Source of the DNA: Symbiodinium natans
Taxonomy: Eukaryota; Sar; Dinophyceae; Suessiales; Symbiodiniaceae
Length of the DNA: 64,000 bases
Direction of reading: 5' to 3'
Assembly (NCBI GenBank): GCA_905221605.1
Contig: CAJNDS010002648.1
Location: 62,001 to 126,000, forward strand
Position numbers and translations under genes: made by a program. Numbering within the stretch: position 1 is the stretch's first letter; every line of letters starts with the position of its first letter. The notes below the pieces were generated by a model. The model ran no database searches. It was not told the origin of the DNA and worked only from the letters and a program-made list of their open reading frames with translations. Shown here piece by piece: positions 32,701-45,282 of this stretch.

Positions 32701-35700
32701 TACATCAGCCACATCAACCTAAACCCTCAACCCTCAACCCTCAACCCTCAACCCTAAACCCTAAACCCTAAACCCTACTGTAAGTCCATAACGACTCCGC
32801 GCCGCTTGTTTAACACACGCTTGAAGCACACCCAAACACTCGCTCGCAGCACGCACTCACTACCCACTGGACAGAGCCACTCGCATCACTTTTCGCAACA
32901 TCCACTCACACCACTTGACACAGACACTCACACCCACAGCACTTGCTCAAAGTCAGTGGTATGCAGATAGGTATTGATGTCTACCTAGTCAACCTTGTTT
33001 ATCGTTTCACTCCATTTTCTCATAACAGAACGGTGCCGAAGCCGGCTGCTGAGAACCACTTGAGCCTGCAGACTTTAAGCCCCGCAGTTGTAGGATCATG
33101 GGTTCCCCTACTACCCCCCCCCCCCATTATACCAGCCCCACTAGGTCCCCCCGTGATTAAGGTTATTTAGGGAGGATTAAGCCTTACTAAGGTTTTTTAA
33201 GGGGGGAACCTTGGGGGGGGGCGGTAGTATAGAGGGGGGTCAGTGGCCCTAAACCCAAAGCCCTAAACCCAAAACCCCAAACCCTGAACCCTAAACCCTA
33301 AACCCTAATTAAGGTTAGGGGTAGTAGGGAAACCCATATGAGAAGAAGTTCAAAGGATAGCTTCATGCCAAGCACGGCCGGGCAGCGTGGCCTCAAGAGA
33401 AATTTCGGCTTCCTGGGGGTTCAGGGTTTAGGGGTAGCAGACTTCGGGGTAGCAGACTTCCTTGGAAGACCTTGGGCCTTCGTAGGGAGGATTCGTGTCT
33501 TCTTATTGTAGTCAACTATGTCCTCTCTTTGTATGTAAAACAAGTATGACGTTTATGTCATGGCTATCTGTATTTGGAGGTGGTTCTATTTGTGGTTAGA
33601 GTTACCCGAAGGCTCCAGGGACTCTCGCTTTCGGGCTTGTGAGGCCCAATGCTACACAAGGTTTGCTCGGCATATAGCAGGGTACCCAACCAGGGCATAG
33701 GAGAAGGCTCCTTGAGCATGTGGAGGTATCCCGAAGCCCTCTTTTAAAGCCCAACACCCTACACCCCGCAGATCCCCGAAGCCCTCAAACCTGAAACCTT
33801 CAAACCCAAACCCCTAAACCCGAAACCCCAAGTTTAGGGTTTAGGGTTTAGAGTTTAGGGTTTAGGGTTTATGGTTTAGGGTAGCTTAAGGACCCTAAAC
33901 CCCAAACCCTAAACTCTGAAACCCCTAACTAAACTCTGAAGCAGCCTTGACACCTCTCCTTTAGCCCAGGCTGCTCTTCTCCTTCACGTGCGTATCAGGG
34001 CTGGGCATTGCGCTGATCTACATGTCCCTCGGCTTAGGGTTCAGGGTTTCGGGTTTCGGGTTTAGGGTTAGGGTTTAGGGTTTAGGGTGGCCCATCCAAG
34101 CAGGGTTTGAATGGACCGTGGCTTGGATGAAGGAAAACCGTGTAACCTTTAGTGTCAGTGTTTAGAAACACGAACACTTATACATCTTGTGCAGCGTATA
34201 CAATCACGACTTTAAGCAACGACCCTGAAATCCCAAACCAAACCCGCAAACCAGTCAACCCTTCAAGCCCTAAACCCGAAACACGAACCTCTACACCCCT
34301 AAACTACTTGGTGCACGGCCCATGAGACGCGCTGGTAGATTCGTTTAGGGTCTGAACCCTAAACCCTAAACCCTAAACCCTAAACCCTAAACCCTAAACC
34401 CTAAAGTAGGATCAAAGCCCCCCCCAGAGCCGAAGCCCGAAGAGAGGTCGACGATGGCCGTCGTCTTTGGGCGGCTGAAGGGTAGGGAGTTGCCTGTGGC
34501 CGTGGGCATGACAAGCTCCTTGGCTCTCGAACTAGGGTTTAGGGTTTAGGGTTTAGGGTTTAGGGTTTAGGGTTTAGGGTTATTTTACATTTTTAAGAAT
34601 ACTTAAACCCAATTAGGCACAAAAATGATCATTTTTGATTGTAATAGTACCTCCCCCCCCCCCCCCAACAATGGTGCAGTCGGAAAGGGTGCGCTCATTT
34701 TTTCGGTGTGCGGTTCAGGCTCTAAGGCTCTAACGTCTGGAGTTTAGGGGTTTGGGGTTTAGGCGCTCTTGTTGAAAAGCTGCGCGACACCTGGCCTGGA
34801 CCTTTCCTGGCCCCTTCAATATAAGGCTTAACTTAATAACAATGGCTTGGGGGGAGGGGGGCATCTGCATATGGCAAAGTACAACGTGATATTCGGAATG
34901 ATGCATCGGCTTTCGCGAGTGTCGCAGCGGACTGGATTCCGGAGCACACGACCTCAGACCAAGTAAACGATGAATCTGTCCAGCGAAACGCACCTGTAGA
35001 ATATGCAATATAGGGGTCGGTATTATTACTATAATACCGCCCAAAAAACACTAATCTAATTGTTTATAGGCCCCTAAAGTACTTTGACCGTACATCCGTA
35101 CATCGACCACCCTAAAATTTCCGTAAGCCGTGACGCGCCCCCCATTCGCACATCCGGAAAAGAAGTTTTGCACAAGACTGTGGTCAGTCGACGCCTGCCA
35201 GTGTGGCAGGTTGGGTATGCGGAGCTTGTGTATTGGAGGGCAAGTGACAAAGCAGAGGGCTTCCGATGTAAGTCGATTGTTGGGCAGGATTCTCCGGGGG
35301 GAGGGTTTAGGGTTTAGGGTTTAGGGTTTAGGTTTTAGGGTTTAGGGTGGCCGGACTAGGCCCGGGTCTCCTCCATAGAGGCCGAGTCGTGGGGAAATCT
35401 GAAGCTTTAGATTTGCGACTGAAGATTTCACAGAATGGATTCCGTGAGTCTTCAGCCGTCAATCTTCGATCCTATCGCAGAAAAAGCCGAGATACTTCAA
35501 GATTGATTCTTGTCTGGCATGGAAAGGGGTGCAGGCGGCATACAAGCTGATGAAGCAAAAGCCCTCATACCCCACCCTGAAACCGTTCCTGAGCAGAGCA
35601 AACCGAACATCACATTAAACTGCCGGGGTACCGTAATTATGGACAATATGAGTTTCTGGAGATGTGCGGAACTGCACACATGCATATGTGCGGATGACAA

Positions 35701-38700
35701 CACTCAGATGAGTTTCATAGAGCGACTAGTCAAAAACACACATATATATATATATGTTACATGCACACCTGTCGCTTCGAAGCGAATGCATCTTTTCAGA
35801 CACAGGGGTTGCCGGACAGGGGCCAAGGCTGGTGCTTCAGAATACTCAAGATGAAGGTTAGGGTTTGGTGTTCCGTGTACATACTTCGGCAAGGTCCAGA
35901 ACCCATTTGCAGAGTGCCCTGGTGCCGTCCTCTTCAAGATTCCTTCATACACCCCGAACTGCTGTAGGAGAAGCCCGCGTAGAACCTAAACCCTAAACCC
36001 TAAACCGATATGCAAGTAGTCAACCAAGGCTGTGGTGGTGGGCTTGGGGCCGTCGCCATCAACTTGGCACAGTCGTTCCTCATCGAGGTGCAGCTGTGTG
36101 CTTTGTCGTTTCACACTGCCCGCGTGTTGCGTATCGGGGTATTTCCCAAAATAGGGGTACTCCCTTTTACTCCCCAAGAAGAATAGAATCCCTTGAACGG
36201 ACCCCCCACCTATTTGGGGTACTTTATTTCGTACCCCAAATGGAATAGAATGCCTTAAAGGGATCCCCCCCCCCCCCTCCCCCCACAGCAAGCCAAGAGC
36301 CGCAAGGAATATGGCTGGCGGTCCTGTCAGCAGATCTTGGCGCTCACCTTCCTCACGATGCTCACCGTGGCGGGCTTGGCGCTCCACTACGGCATGAGGT
36401 CTCCGAAGCCAAGCAGCCAGGCGTGCGAAGCCGCTGGGAAGGGCGAGATGGAGCAGCTCGGACCGGGAGTAGGGCCTTTTTTTCTTTTTTTGGGGTTGGG
36501 GTTCCCTTATAATCCCCTAAAACGAAAAAAAGGGCACAGCACCCTTTTATTCCTAGGTTACCTCCCGGGTCTAGGAAGCCCTTCCTGAAGAGCCTCTTCC
36601 AGCCTTTCTCGGAGCCGAGCTTCTTCTTGCTCAACGTTGGGCTCATGATCCCACATCCCCCTTGGGAATGATTTTTTTCAAATATATTTTTGTTTATACA
36701 AAACCCAAGAGGACATTTAAAAAACCCTAAACCCTAAACCCTAAACCCTAAACCCTAAACCCTAAACCCAAGAGGATGTTATAAATACTATTCTTGTTAA
36801 GGTTCTAAGGGGAGTATAGGATCTACTTCTGCAGCTTCACCGTGCCTTACACGCACCTCAGCTACTACGCGCGGGAGTATCGGCACTACGAGGCCTGAAG
36901 GGTTTAGGGCCAAAACCCAATCCCGAAATCCTAAACCCGAAACTATTAACCTCCAACCCTAAACACTAAGCCCTAAACCCTCAACCCTCAACCCTAAACC
37001 CTAAACCGACCAGGCTGCCGCCACTCTGGTGCCGACAATGTCCGCCTCCGGCATCCCCGGGCGCTTGATTTGAGCCTGGGCTGGGTTTAGGGCTTAGGGT
37101 TTGGGGTTTTGGGGGTTGAGGTTTTGGGCTTTTTGGGGTTTTGGGAGTTGGGGGGTTTGGTGGTTTGGGGTCTTGGGGGGTTTGAGGTTTTGGGGTTTTG
37201 GGGTTTTGGGAGTTGGGGGGTTTGGGGGTTTCGGGGTTTTGGGGTTTTGGGGTTTCGAGGTTTTGGGGTTTCAGGGTTTCAGGGTTTAGGGTTAGGGGTT
37301 TTTGGGTTTTGGGTTTTTGGGTTTTGGGTTTTTGGGGTTTTGGGGTTTTGGGGTTTTGGGGTTTTGGGGTTTTGGGGTTTTGGGGTTTTGGGGTTTTGGG
37401 GTTTTGGGGTTTTGGGGTTTTGGGGTTTTGGGGTTTTGGGGTTTTGGGGTTTTGGGGTTTTGGGGTTTTGGGGTTTTGGGTTGAGGTTTGGGGGTTGTAG
37501 AGTTTGGGGTTTTGGGGTTGGGGATTTGGGGAGGGGCTGGTTGCAGGCTGGGGGTTGGGGCTGTCAGGAGTTTCGAACGTTCAGGTTCTTGCAGGAGTTT
37601 TGCTCTATATGGTTTAGGGTTGAAGCTGGAGCAGAAACCCTAAACCCTCAACCCTAAACCCTACACCCTAAACCCTCAACCCTACACCCTAAACCCTACA
37701 CCCTAACCCTATAGAGGCGGCTTCCTTGCCCTCGCCTTCCGGCCCACGACCATGTTCCTTTGGGTGATCGCGGCCCAGGCAGGATTGACAGAGGGTTTAG
37801 TGTTTAGGGTTTGGGGTTTAGGGTTTTAGGGTTTTAGGGTTTAGGGTTTAGGGTTCAGGGTATTTTTAACTCTTCTTGTCTGAGCCGCGACCAGCCCAAA
37901 GCCTGAGCCCAAACTGCGGGTTACGCAGAGGCTCCCAGGGGTCCCTGCTTCCGTTATAAAGATCTGAAGAGGGTTCCTTGTTTAGGGTTTGGGTTTAGGG
38001 CTTAGGGTTTAGGATTTAGGGTTTAGGGTTTAGGGTTTAGGGTTTAAGGCTTAGGGTAGGCTTTCGAGTGGAGAGTTTAGGGTTTAGAGTTTCGCGCTTA
38101 GGGCTGCTTGGTGTTGCCTTGTGTTCTTGGGTGATGAAAGACGAAAAGGGATTTGTAGTGCTCGTACCCCGAAGGTTGTACCCCTCAAAGTTCCCCTTAG
38201 TATAATACTCCGAATGTGGCTTATATTCCCTTAGGGATCCTTAAAAAGGGACCCGAAACCCAAGGGCACAACCTTAAGGGTCCAAGGTCGAATCCCTAGA
38301 TTGGGGACAACCCTAAACCCTAAACCCGGCACCCTGAACCCTGTACACCCGAAACCCTAAACCCGAAATCCGAAACCCAAACCCTACACCCTAAACCCTA
38401 AGCCCTAAACCCTAAACCCTAAACCCTAAACCTGCCCAGATTGGGGGCGTGGGGAGGCCGTGCTGATGTCTTGGCTTCCCTTCTGCGCGTCCGGGGCGGC
38501 TCTGCAGGGCTTCTCAGCATCTTGGCGTTTCCATAACCGAGGGTTTAGGGCTTAGGGCTTAGGTTTAGGGTTTAGGGGTTTAGGGTTTAGGACTTAGGGT
38601 TTGGGGCTGACAGGCCCCAAACCTACCCGGACCAAGAAGAAGCATTGGTCGTTCCATTATCCGTATTATTGTTGTAGTAATAGATGGTCAAGTCATGATG

Positions 38701-40556
38701 ACTATAATTCCTATGTACCGAGGTTGGCATTAAGCACCATTGTATAGTTTGATTTTATCTATCCGAAACCCTAGACCACTTTGGAGACCCCTCCACTCCC
38801 ATTCTCAACAGAAGTGGAGTAAACCCTAATCCCTCACCCCCCCCCCCCCCGCTCCCCAAACCCCTAAACCCAAAACCTCTGACCCCGAAACCCTAAGCCC
38901 CTAAACCCCTAAACCCTAAACCCCTAACCCTCAACCTCCAACCCCAAAACCCCTAAGCCTTAAACCTAGAACCGTCAACCCTGAGCCTAAAACCCCAGCC
39001 CTATACCCCTAAATACCCCTAAACTCTAGTCCCCCAACCTCTGAAACCCTAAACCCCTCAACCCTAAACCCTAGACCACCTAAAACCCTAAGCCCTCAAC
39101 CCCCTAAACCCCTAAACCCTCAACCCCTAAACCCTAAACCCTAAACCCTAAACCCTAAAACTTCCCAGTCGGAGGCCTCATTTGGCTTCATCTCAGGGAT
39201 CCGCACGGCCATGATCAGCCTGGTGATGAATGAGCTCTTTGGAGCCGAAGCTTTGACAAAACTTTCTGGGTTTAGGGTTTAGGGCTTGGGGTTTAGGGTT
39301 TAGGGTTTAGGGTTTAGGGTTTAGGCTTACGCATTTTGTGAATGCTTCGAGGGGGTTGCGGCTTTTCGGGATTTGAGGATCTCTGGGTTCTTTGATCGCC
39401 ACCGTAGTTGGGTGGTTTCAGGGAGGGGTTCTTGGGATCTAGATCTCCAAAGGTTCATGGGTTTAGGGCTTCAAGAACTGCCAGGGTCCACAAGGGTTCG
39501 AAGGGGCTTTGCAGGGCTCATCGCTTTCACAGCTTTCGGGCTGGAGGAGGCTGGTCCTTCGTTGGGGACGACGTGCCGTTTTGGTGTGGGGGCTGGAGGG
39601 AGGAGGGGCGGGGAGGACCAGGAGGGGGTGGGGGAGTGGGGGGGTTTTCAGAGTTGTGGCTAAGGTGGTTTAGGTTTCGTGGGGTCTGGGTTACCTTAAG
39701 TATGATGAAGGTTTCGTTCTGGAGTGGTATTCTTCGGACTCTGGGGCTCTTCCAACTGATCGAAGTTATAGGCCCGTCGGTACTCTATAAGCTACGTCAG
39801 GAACAAGAGAGACCCCCAAAGACAGAGTCCAGAATGCAGATCGGCCGACGGAATGCTGAATGTGGTTAGGCGGTGTTGTGTTAGGCTGCGAGATTGGTAC
39901 AGGGTTCTTATTACTCCAGCTTGGGGCTAGAGCCCCTAAAACCCCAATTACTCAACTCCTATCCCTTAAACCCCCCAAAACCCTAAACCCTAATTACTCA
40001 ACTCCTATCCCTTAAACCCACCAGAACCCGAAACCCTAATCACTAATCACTCAACCCCTATCCCTTAAACCCCAAAACCCTAAATCAACCCCTACTTATC
40101 CCTTAAACCCCAACACCCTAAACCCTAATTACTCAACCCCTATCCCTTAAACCCCAAAACCCCAAAACCCTACTCAGGATCGGGTCCCACACTTGTTTGG
40201 CCTGGTCGGCATCGCTGTGGCATTCGGCGTCCTCATTGGACCCATGCTGGCCGGTGGCCTCTACGACGTCACCCGGCCTTCTGTTTTTTTTTGGGGGGGG
40301 GTTTAGGGTTTAGGGTCTAGGGTCTAGGGTTTAAAGGGTTTAGGGTTTTAGGGTTTAGGGTTTAGGGCCGTTGAAGGGTTTGTTTCCTCGGATTTTTCCC
40401 AGGCTCACGCACTCTGAGCGTGACTTCGGCGCTCCCAAACATACCGCCCCACCTGTAAATGGCGCAAGAACCGAGGCAACTGGAGACTACCGGGCCTCTT
40501 TCTGGACTGCCGCAGGCCTCTTCCTCCTGTCCTTGCCCGTGCCTCGAGGGCTTTAA
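29759..40556 (+). CDS. Major facilitator transporter, monocarboxylate-transporter-like, about 15 exons
   Basis: A membrane carrier with about 12 helices. Exons in order: 29759-about 29895 (MAEQPDGSCSDSSCGSAPS, cytoplasmic start), 30205-about 30290 (VLLVFGSFLGQFVSIGLWYS, helix 1), 30868-about 30950 (GYGQLFAALKTETG, WLALIGSS), about 31787-31860, 32120-about 32206 (IPMLALGSAALTLGMLLDAC), 33970-about 34030 (LLFSFTCVSGLGIALIYMSL), about 34454-34530 (AVVFGRLKGRELPVAVGMTS), 36289-about 36467 (QILALTFLTMLTVAGLALHY), about 36575-36655 (PFLKSLFQPFSEPSFFLLNV), 36820-36892, 37014-about 37072 (AAATLVPTMSASGIPGR), 37713-about 37777, about 38450-38540, 39169-about 39268 (SGIRTAMISLVMNELFGAEA), 40178-40281 (LIGPMLAGGLYDV), about 40440-40556 (FWTAAGLFLLSLPVPRGL, TAA). 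The late GPMLAG-LYD motif and helix order fit SLC16-type carriers. Substrate unknown. Confidence 0.75.
30968..31050. repeat. TTTAGGG array after a transporter exon
   Basis: About ten TTTAGGG units at the 5' side of the intron after exon 30868-30950. The preceding intron ends with CCCTAAA units at 30840-30865. Confidence 0.9.
33098..33340. repeat. Long foldback in a transporter intron with an internal CCCTAAA block
   Basis: CATGGGTTCCCCTACTACCC (33098-33117) has a near-perfect inverted partner at 33318-33340. The interior carries a second smaller hairpin and CCCTAAA units. Confidence 0.65.
37320..37478. repeat. GGGGTTTT tandem array (ciliate-type telomere unit)
   Basis: About 19 perfect GGGGTTTT units, flanked by degenerate GGGGTTTGG and GGGTTTTT units (37,100-37,320), in a transporter intron. 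The Gly/Phe-rich frame across it is an artefact. Confidence 0.95.
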
Positions 40557-40807
40557 GGGTTTAGGGTTTAGGGTTTCGGGTTTAGGGTTTAAGCATCAGC
40601 TTGAAGATTTTTGTTTGCGGGGGCATTGGGTCCAGAAGGGCTGGGTGACTGCTGCTATTATCGTCTAACATTATACCAATTCTTGTATGATCATGTGATA
40701 TTAAACCACTCTGCACTTGAAACCTCGGAAACCCTACAAGAACTTCACACGCCGAGACGCAGGGCACGAGAAAGAACTGGATCCTGAAACCCACCACTTT
40801 CCCTTAC

Positions 40808-41384
40808 ATGGCTGAGGGGCACATTGCCGCGAGAGCTGCTGAAGTCAGCAGGGCCAATGATGATGTACAGTCTATCGTGAGGGATGTAGAGGGATGTCGT
40901 GTTCGGAAAGAGATGCGCATTTATGGTTTAAGTGGGGTGTCAGGCGCAGAGTGCGTTCATTCCGTATAGTCTTTCAGGTACTGCTTTCCGCCATCCGATG
41001 GACGAGAAGGCCCAAGCGGGCGCAGGGACCGGTTGACATTGTGGAGAACATCGATACCCTGTGAGTTCTGCCTTGAAGCGCAATACCTTGCATGTGTTTT
41101 TCCCCCCAACGAGGGCCGCTTGCATGGAGGGTCTGCGGCAGTTTATGTGCATGCAGCTCCACATGCTTTCTTTCCGTGCTATGCGGGCGTCGGTCACACG
41201 AGCCGACAGACAATTAGTTGCTGCGTCTTTTAACTTTTGGGCGCTCCAACTGCAACTCCTGCACTACGAATGTAGCGCAGGAAATTCAACGCATGAAGCA
41301 ATACATGACTTCAATCCTCCACCGTTCTCTTTCAAAGCTATGGGTTGCGGGGCTGGCTGTTGGCCCCGGAAACACCCGAAGCCC
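40808..41384 (+). CDS. Small helical protein gene, multi-exon, unidentified
   Basis: Not recognised. ATG 40808 opens MAEGHIAARAAEVSRANDDV and continues SIVRDVEGCRVRKEMRIY. A clear second exon 40978-41060 (SAIRWTRRPKRAQGPVDIVE) ends at GTGAGT. Exon about 41115-41240 contains EGLRQFMCMQLHMLSFRAMR, and exon 41281-about 41384 contains EIQRMKQYMTSILHRSLSKL. The residues are mostly amphipathic helix and possibly coiled coil. The introns are short and lack telomere-type repeats. It starts 252 bases after the transporter stop, on the same strand. The 3' end runs into telomere-type DNA and is not fixed. Confidence 0.45.
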
Positions 41385-41399
41385 TACGCCCTGAGCCTT

Positions 41400-42760
41400 T
41401 AGCCCTAGACACAACACCCCCAAGCCTGCCCCAGACTCACCCCAAAGTCTTGAGAAACCCCCAACTTTGCGATGTGTTGCTGCTCATGCATGCATCTCGT
41501 GACTGCATGCATCCAAGCCCTACGAACCCGAAACCCGAGCCCCAAACCGCGAGCACCCTAAACCCTAAACCCCAATTCAAACCCTAAACCCCAAACCCTA
41601 AACCCTAAACCCTACACTCCTAAACTCCTACGCCCTAAACCCTAAACCCCAAACCCCATGTCCGAAAACATGATCATGTCTCGCGAGTTGTCACACCTCT
41701 AGGATGCCCAGTCAGTACCCTCATTCCCTCATTGGTTTAGGGTTTAGGGAGTGTAGGGTTTAAGGAGTGTAGGGTTTAGGGTTTCGGGTTTAGGGAGTTG
41801 TGGGGTTTAGGGTTTTGGGTTTAGGGTTTACTGTAGGGCTTGAGGGCTTAGGGGTTCAGCGCTTCGGGGTTTTAGGGGTTTAGTTTAGGCTTAGGGGTTT
41901 AGGGTTTAGGGCTTAGGGTTTTGGGGTTTAGGGTTTATGGTTTAGGGTTTAGGCTTAGGGGTCTAGGGCTCATAAGGGTTTCAGGGGTTTGGGAATTTTG
42001 GAGGGTTCGATTGCCTTATATCGGCTCTATTGCTAGCGCTACGAGGCTTTGGGATGTGTAGGGACTTGGTGACCGAATGCTGAATCCTGGCCCCAAGGTC
42101 CAGAAACCCTTCGATCGAATTGCGCACCGTGGGCGGCATACGAGTGGGTTTAGAGTTTACCGGGGGCTCTCTTTATCTGCAGTGTAATGGGTTATACCTA
42201 CTAATGAGTCCCTAAACCCTAAACCCCAAACCCTGAGCCCTAAACCCTAACCCTAAACCCTAAACCCTAACTACTAAACTGTAGCTTTTACGAGCTCGGC
42301 AAAAAAAGCCCTATAAAAGCTTGAACAAGCTTCTTGGTACCCTAAACCCTAAAGCCCTACAGCCCGAAGTCAGCGCCGGCAGCCCCAGCAAGTCTCAAAA
42401 ACATGCCTTGACCCAGGGCCCAGCTTGGGAATTTATGGCGTTCCAAGTGCACTTGATCGTCCCTCCTTCATTCCTAAACCCTAAACCCTAAACCCTAAAC
42501 CCTAAACCCTAAACCCTAAACCCTAAACTCTCACCATAAACCCTAAACTATAACCCTAAAGCCTAAACCCGTTTAAGGGAACCCGAAAGTTCCTACTTCT
42601 TGCTGACCGACGAAGAACCACAGCATGTGTGAGGTATCACCTATTCAACTCGCCGGGAGCTTAGGGCTGCAGCTCAGGCTTTCGGCTTAGGCTGTAGGCT
42701 TTAGGCTTTAGGGTTTAGGGTTTAGGGTTTAGGGTTTAAAGTAAATATATGCTTCTGTGT
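41400..42760. other. Telomere-repeat-rich stretch, few possible exons
   Basis: Short CCCTAAA runs (41560-41660, 42210-42270, 42475-42560) and TTTAGGG runs (41730-41970, 42700-42740). A possible exon near 42378-42470 reads SAGSPSKSQKHALTQGPAWE. Nothing else supportable. Confidence 0.5.
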
Positions 42761-42884
42761 ATATTAGCTCAAGGCGAAATATGCCCTGAAGGTGCCAGTC
42801 ACATATATAATATATATGAGAGAGGGACCTTTATGTACTATGTTGCTACCTGTTTTTCTATATGTATGGAGAACATATGGAAGA

Positions 42885-44738
42885 ATTAAATGATTTGAAT
42901 TATTTAAATTAGTTTTGAGGCCCGCGAATTTAAATAATTTAATTCGAGATTTAAATTATTTAAATTCGCGGGCCCGGAAACTAATTTAACTAATTTAAAT
43001 ACCGAATTAAATTATTTAAATTCACGGGCCTCGAAACTAATTTAAATAATTTAAATCAGGATTTAATTTATTTAAATTATGTAAATTATCTAAATGGTCT
43101 GGGTTCGGAGAAATCCTCATTCTATTTGAATTATTTAAATTATGTAAATTATTTAAATTCACGGGCTCGGAAAAGAATTTAAATAATTTAAATCGGGATT
43201 TGAATTATTTAAATTAGTTTCGAGGTCCGCGAATTTAAATAATTTAATTCGGGATTTAAATTATTTAAATTAGTTTCCGGGCCAGCGAATTTAAATAATT
43301 TAAAGAATCTAAATAGATCCAGATTTTCTCCCAGCACAGACCATTTAACTAATTTAAATAATTTAAATAATTTAAATAATTTAAATCCGGATTTGAATTA
43401 TTTAAATTAGTTTGGAGGCCCGCGAATTTAAATAATTTAATTCGAGATTGAAATTTTTTAAATTCGCGGGCCCGGAAACTAATTTAACTAATTTAAATAC
43501 CGAATTAAATTATTTAAATTCGCGGGCCTCCAAACTAATTTAAATAATTCAAATCCTGATTTAAATTATTTAAATTATTTAAATTATTTAAATTAGTTAA
43601 ATGGTCTGTGCTGGGAGAAAATCTGGATCTATTTAGATTCTTTAAATTATTTAAATTCGCGGGCCCGGAAACTAATTTAAATAATTTAAATCCCGAATTA
43701 AATTATTTAAATTAGTTTCCGGGCCCGCGAATTTAAATAATTTAATTCGGGATTTACATTATTTAAATTAGTTTCCGGGCTCACGAATTTAAATAATTTA
43801 AAAAATCTAAATAGATCCAGATTTTCTCCCAGCACAGACCATTTAACTAATTTAAATAATTTAAATAATTTAAATCGGGATTTGAATTATTTAAATTAGT
43901 TTGGAGGCCCGCGAATTTAAATAATTTAATTCGAGATTTAAATTATTTAAATTCGCGGGCCCGGAAACTAATTTAACTAATTTAAATCCCAATTTAATTT
44001 ATTTAAATTCGCGGGCCTCCAAACTAATTTAAATAATTCAAATCCTGATTTAAATTATTTAAATTATTTAAATTATTTAAATTATTTAAATTAGTTAAAT
44101 GGTCTGTGCTGGGAGAAAATCTGGATCTATTTAGATTCTTTAAAATATTTAAATTCGCGGGCCCGGAAACTAATGTAAATAATTTAAATCCCGAATTAAA
44201 TTATTTAAATTAGTTTCCGGGCCCGCGAATTTAAATAGTTTAATTTGGGATTTAAATTATTTAAATTAGTGTCCGGGCTCACGAATTTAAATAATTTAAA
44301 AAATCTAAATAGATCCAGATTTTCTCCCAGCACAGACCATTTAACTAATTTAAATAATTTAAATAATTTAAATACTTTAAATAATTTAAATCGGGATTTG
44401 AATTATTTAAATTAGTTTGGAGGCCCGCGAATTTAAATAATTTAATTCTGTATTTAAATTAGTTAAATTAGTTTCCGGGCCCGCGAATTTAAATAATTTA
44501 AATCTCGAATTATATTATTTAAATTCGCGGGCCCGGAAACTAATTTAAATAATTTAATTCGGGATTTAAATTATTTAAATTAGTTTCCGGGCCCGCGAAT
44601 TTAATTAATTTACAGAATCTAAATAGATCCAGATTTTCTCCCAGCACAGACCATTTAACTAATTTAAATAATTTAAATAATTTAAATCAGGATTTGAATT
44701 ATTTAAATTAGTTTGGAGGCCCGCGAATTTAAATAAGG
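42885..44738. repeat. AT-rich palindromic repeat array (about 498-bp units)
   Basis: Built from AATTTAAATAATTTAAAT words, GC islands of GCCCGCGAATTT type, and a signature ATTTTCTCCCAGCACAGACC. The signature occurs at 43323, 43821, 44319 and 44633, so spacing is 498, 498 and 314. Its reverse complement is near 43600-43622 and 44098-44120. Each unit is therefore itself a large palindrome, with one centre near 43470. No open frame. Composition is unlike the rest of the window. Confidence 0.9.
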
Positions 44739-44899
44739 TTAGTAGCTTAAAACCCTATAGGGACCGGAAGGTATAATGATTTGAACTCTACAGCGCGCTT
44801 TTTTACATTAATATTAAAATAAAGTCTGGCGTCAGGTATGGTGGCTTTTGATTCTCACCATCGAATGCGCGGAGCCTACAGTGAATGCAGTGTTAACTC

Positions 44900-45075
44900 A
44901 ACTCGGAGTACTGTTTTCGGTCTCCGGGAAAGCGGGGTACTGTTTTCGGTCCCTGAACACGGTGGTACTGCTTTCGGTCCACCGTCTCCCCCTCTCTTGT
45001 TTGTGTATTGTTATCTCGCCAACTGCACACTAAACAGCACAGACGACATGGTGGTACTGTTATCGGTCCACCGTG
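44900..45075. repeat. Short dispersed repeat GGTACTGTTTTCGGTCC, four copies
   Basis: Copies near 44907, 44936, 44964 and 45053 with variants (CTTTCGGTCCACC, TTATCGGTCCACC). The last two also share a CACGGTGG/CATGGTGG prefix. Confidence 0.75.
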
Positions 45076-45282
45076 TTTGTGCTTAAACTATTACAACAAC
45101 ATGAAACATATCATATTCTTTTTACATGTGCTGTAACTTCTAGGACATACATATGGCCGCATGCCAGTATTGATTGCTTGTAATAGGGCCGCGGCCCGCA
45201 CACGCGACATACCCCATTACGGAGGCTATGCATCAACGGCCGGGGTTTTGCGACAGACGTGTTTGTTGTTGTCTGCAGGTTC

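Noticed and set aside
37101-37657. Gly/Phe-rich frame of 182 residues
   Set aside because: Translation of GGGGTTTT repeats inside a transporter intron.
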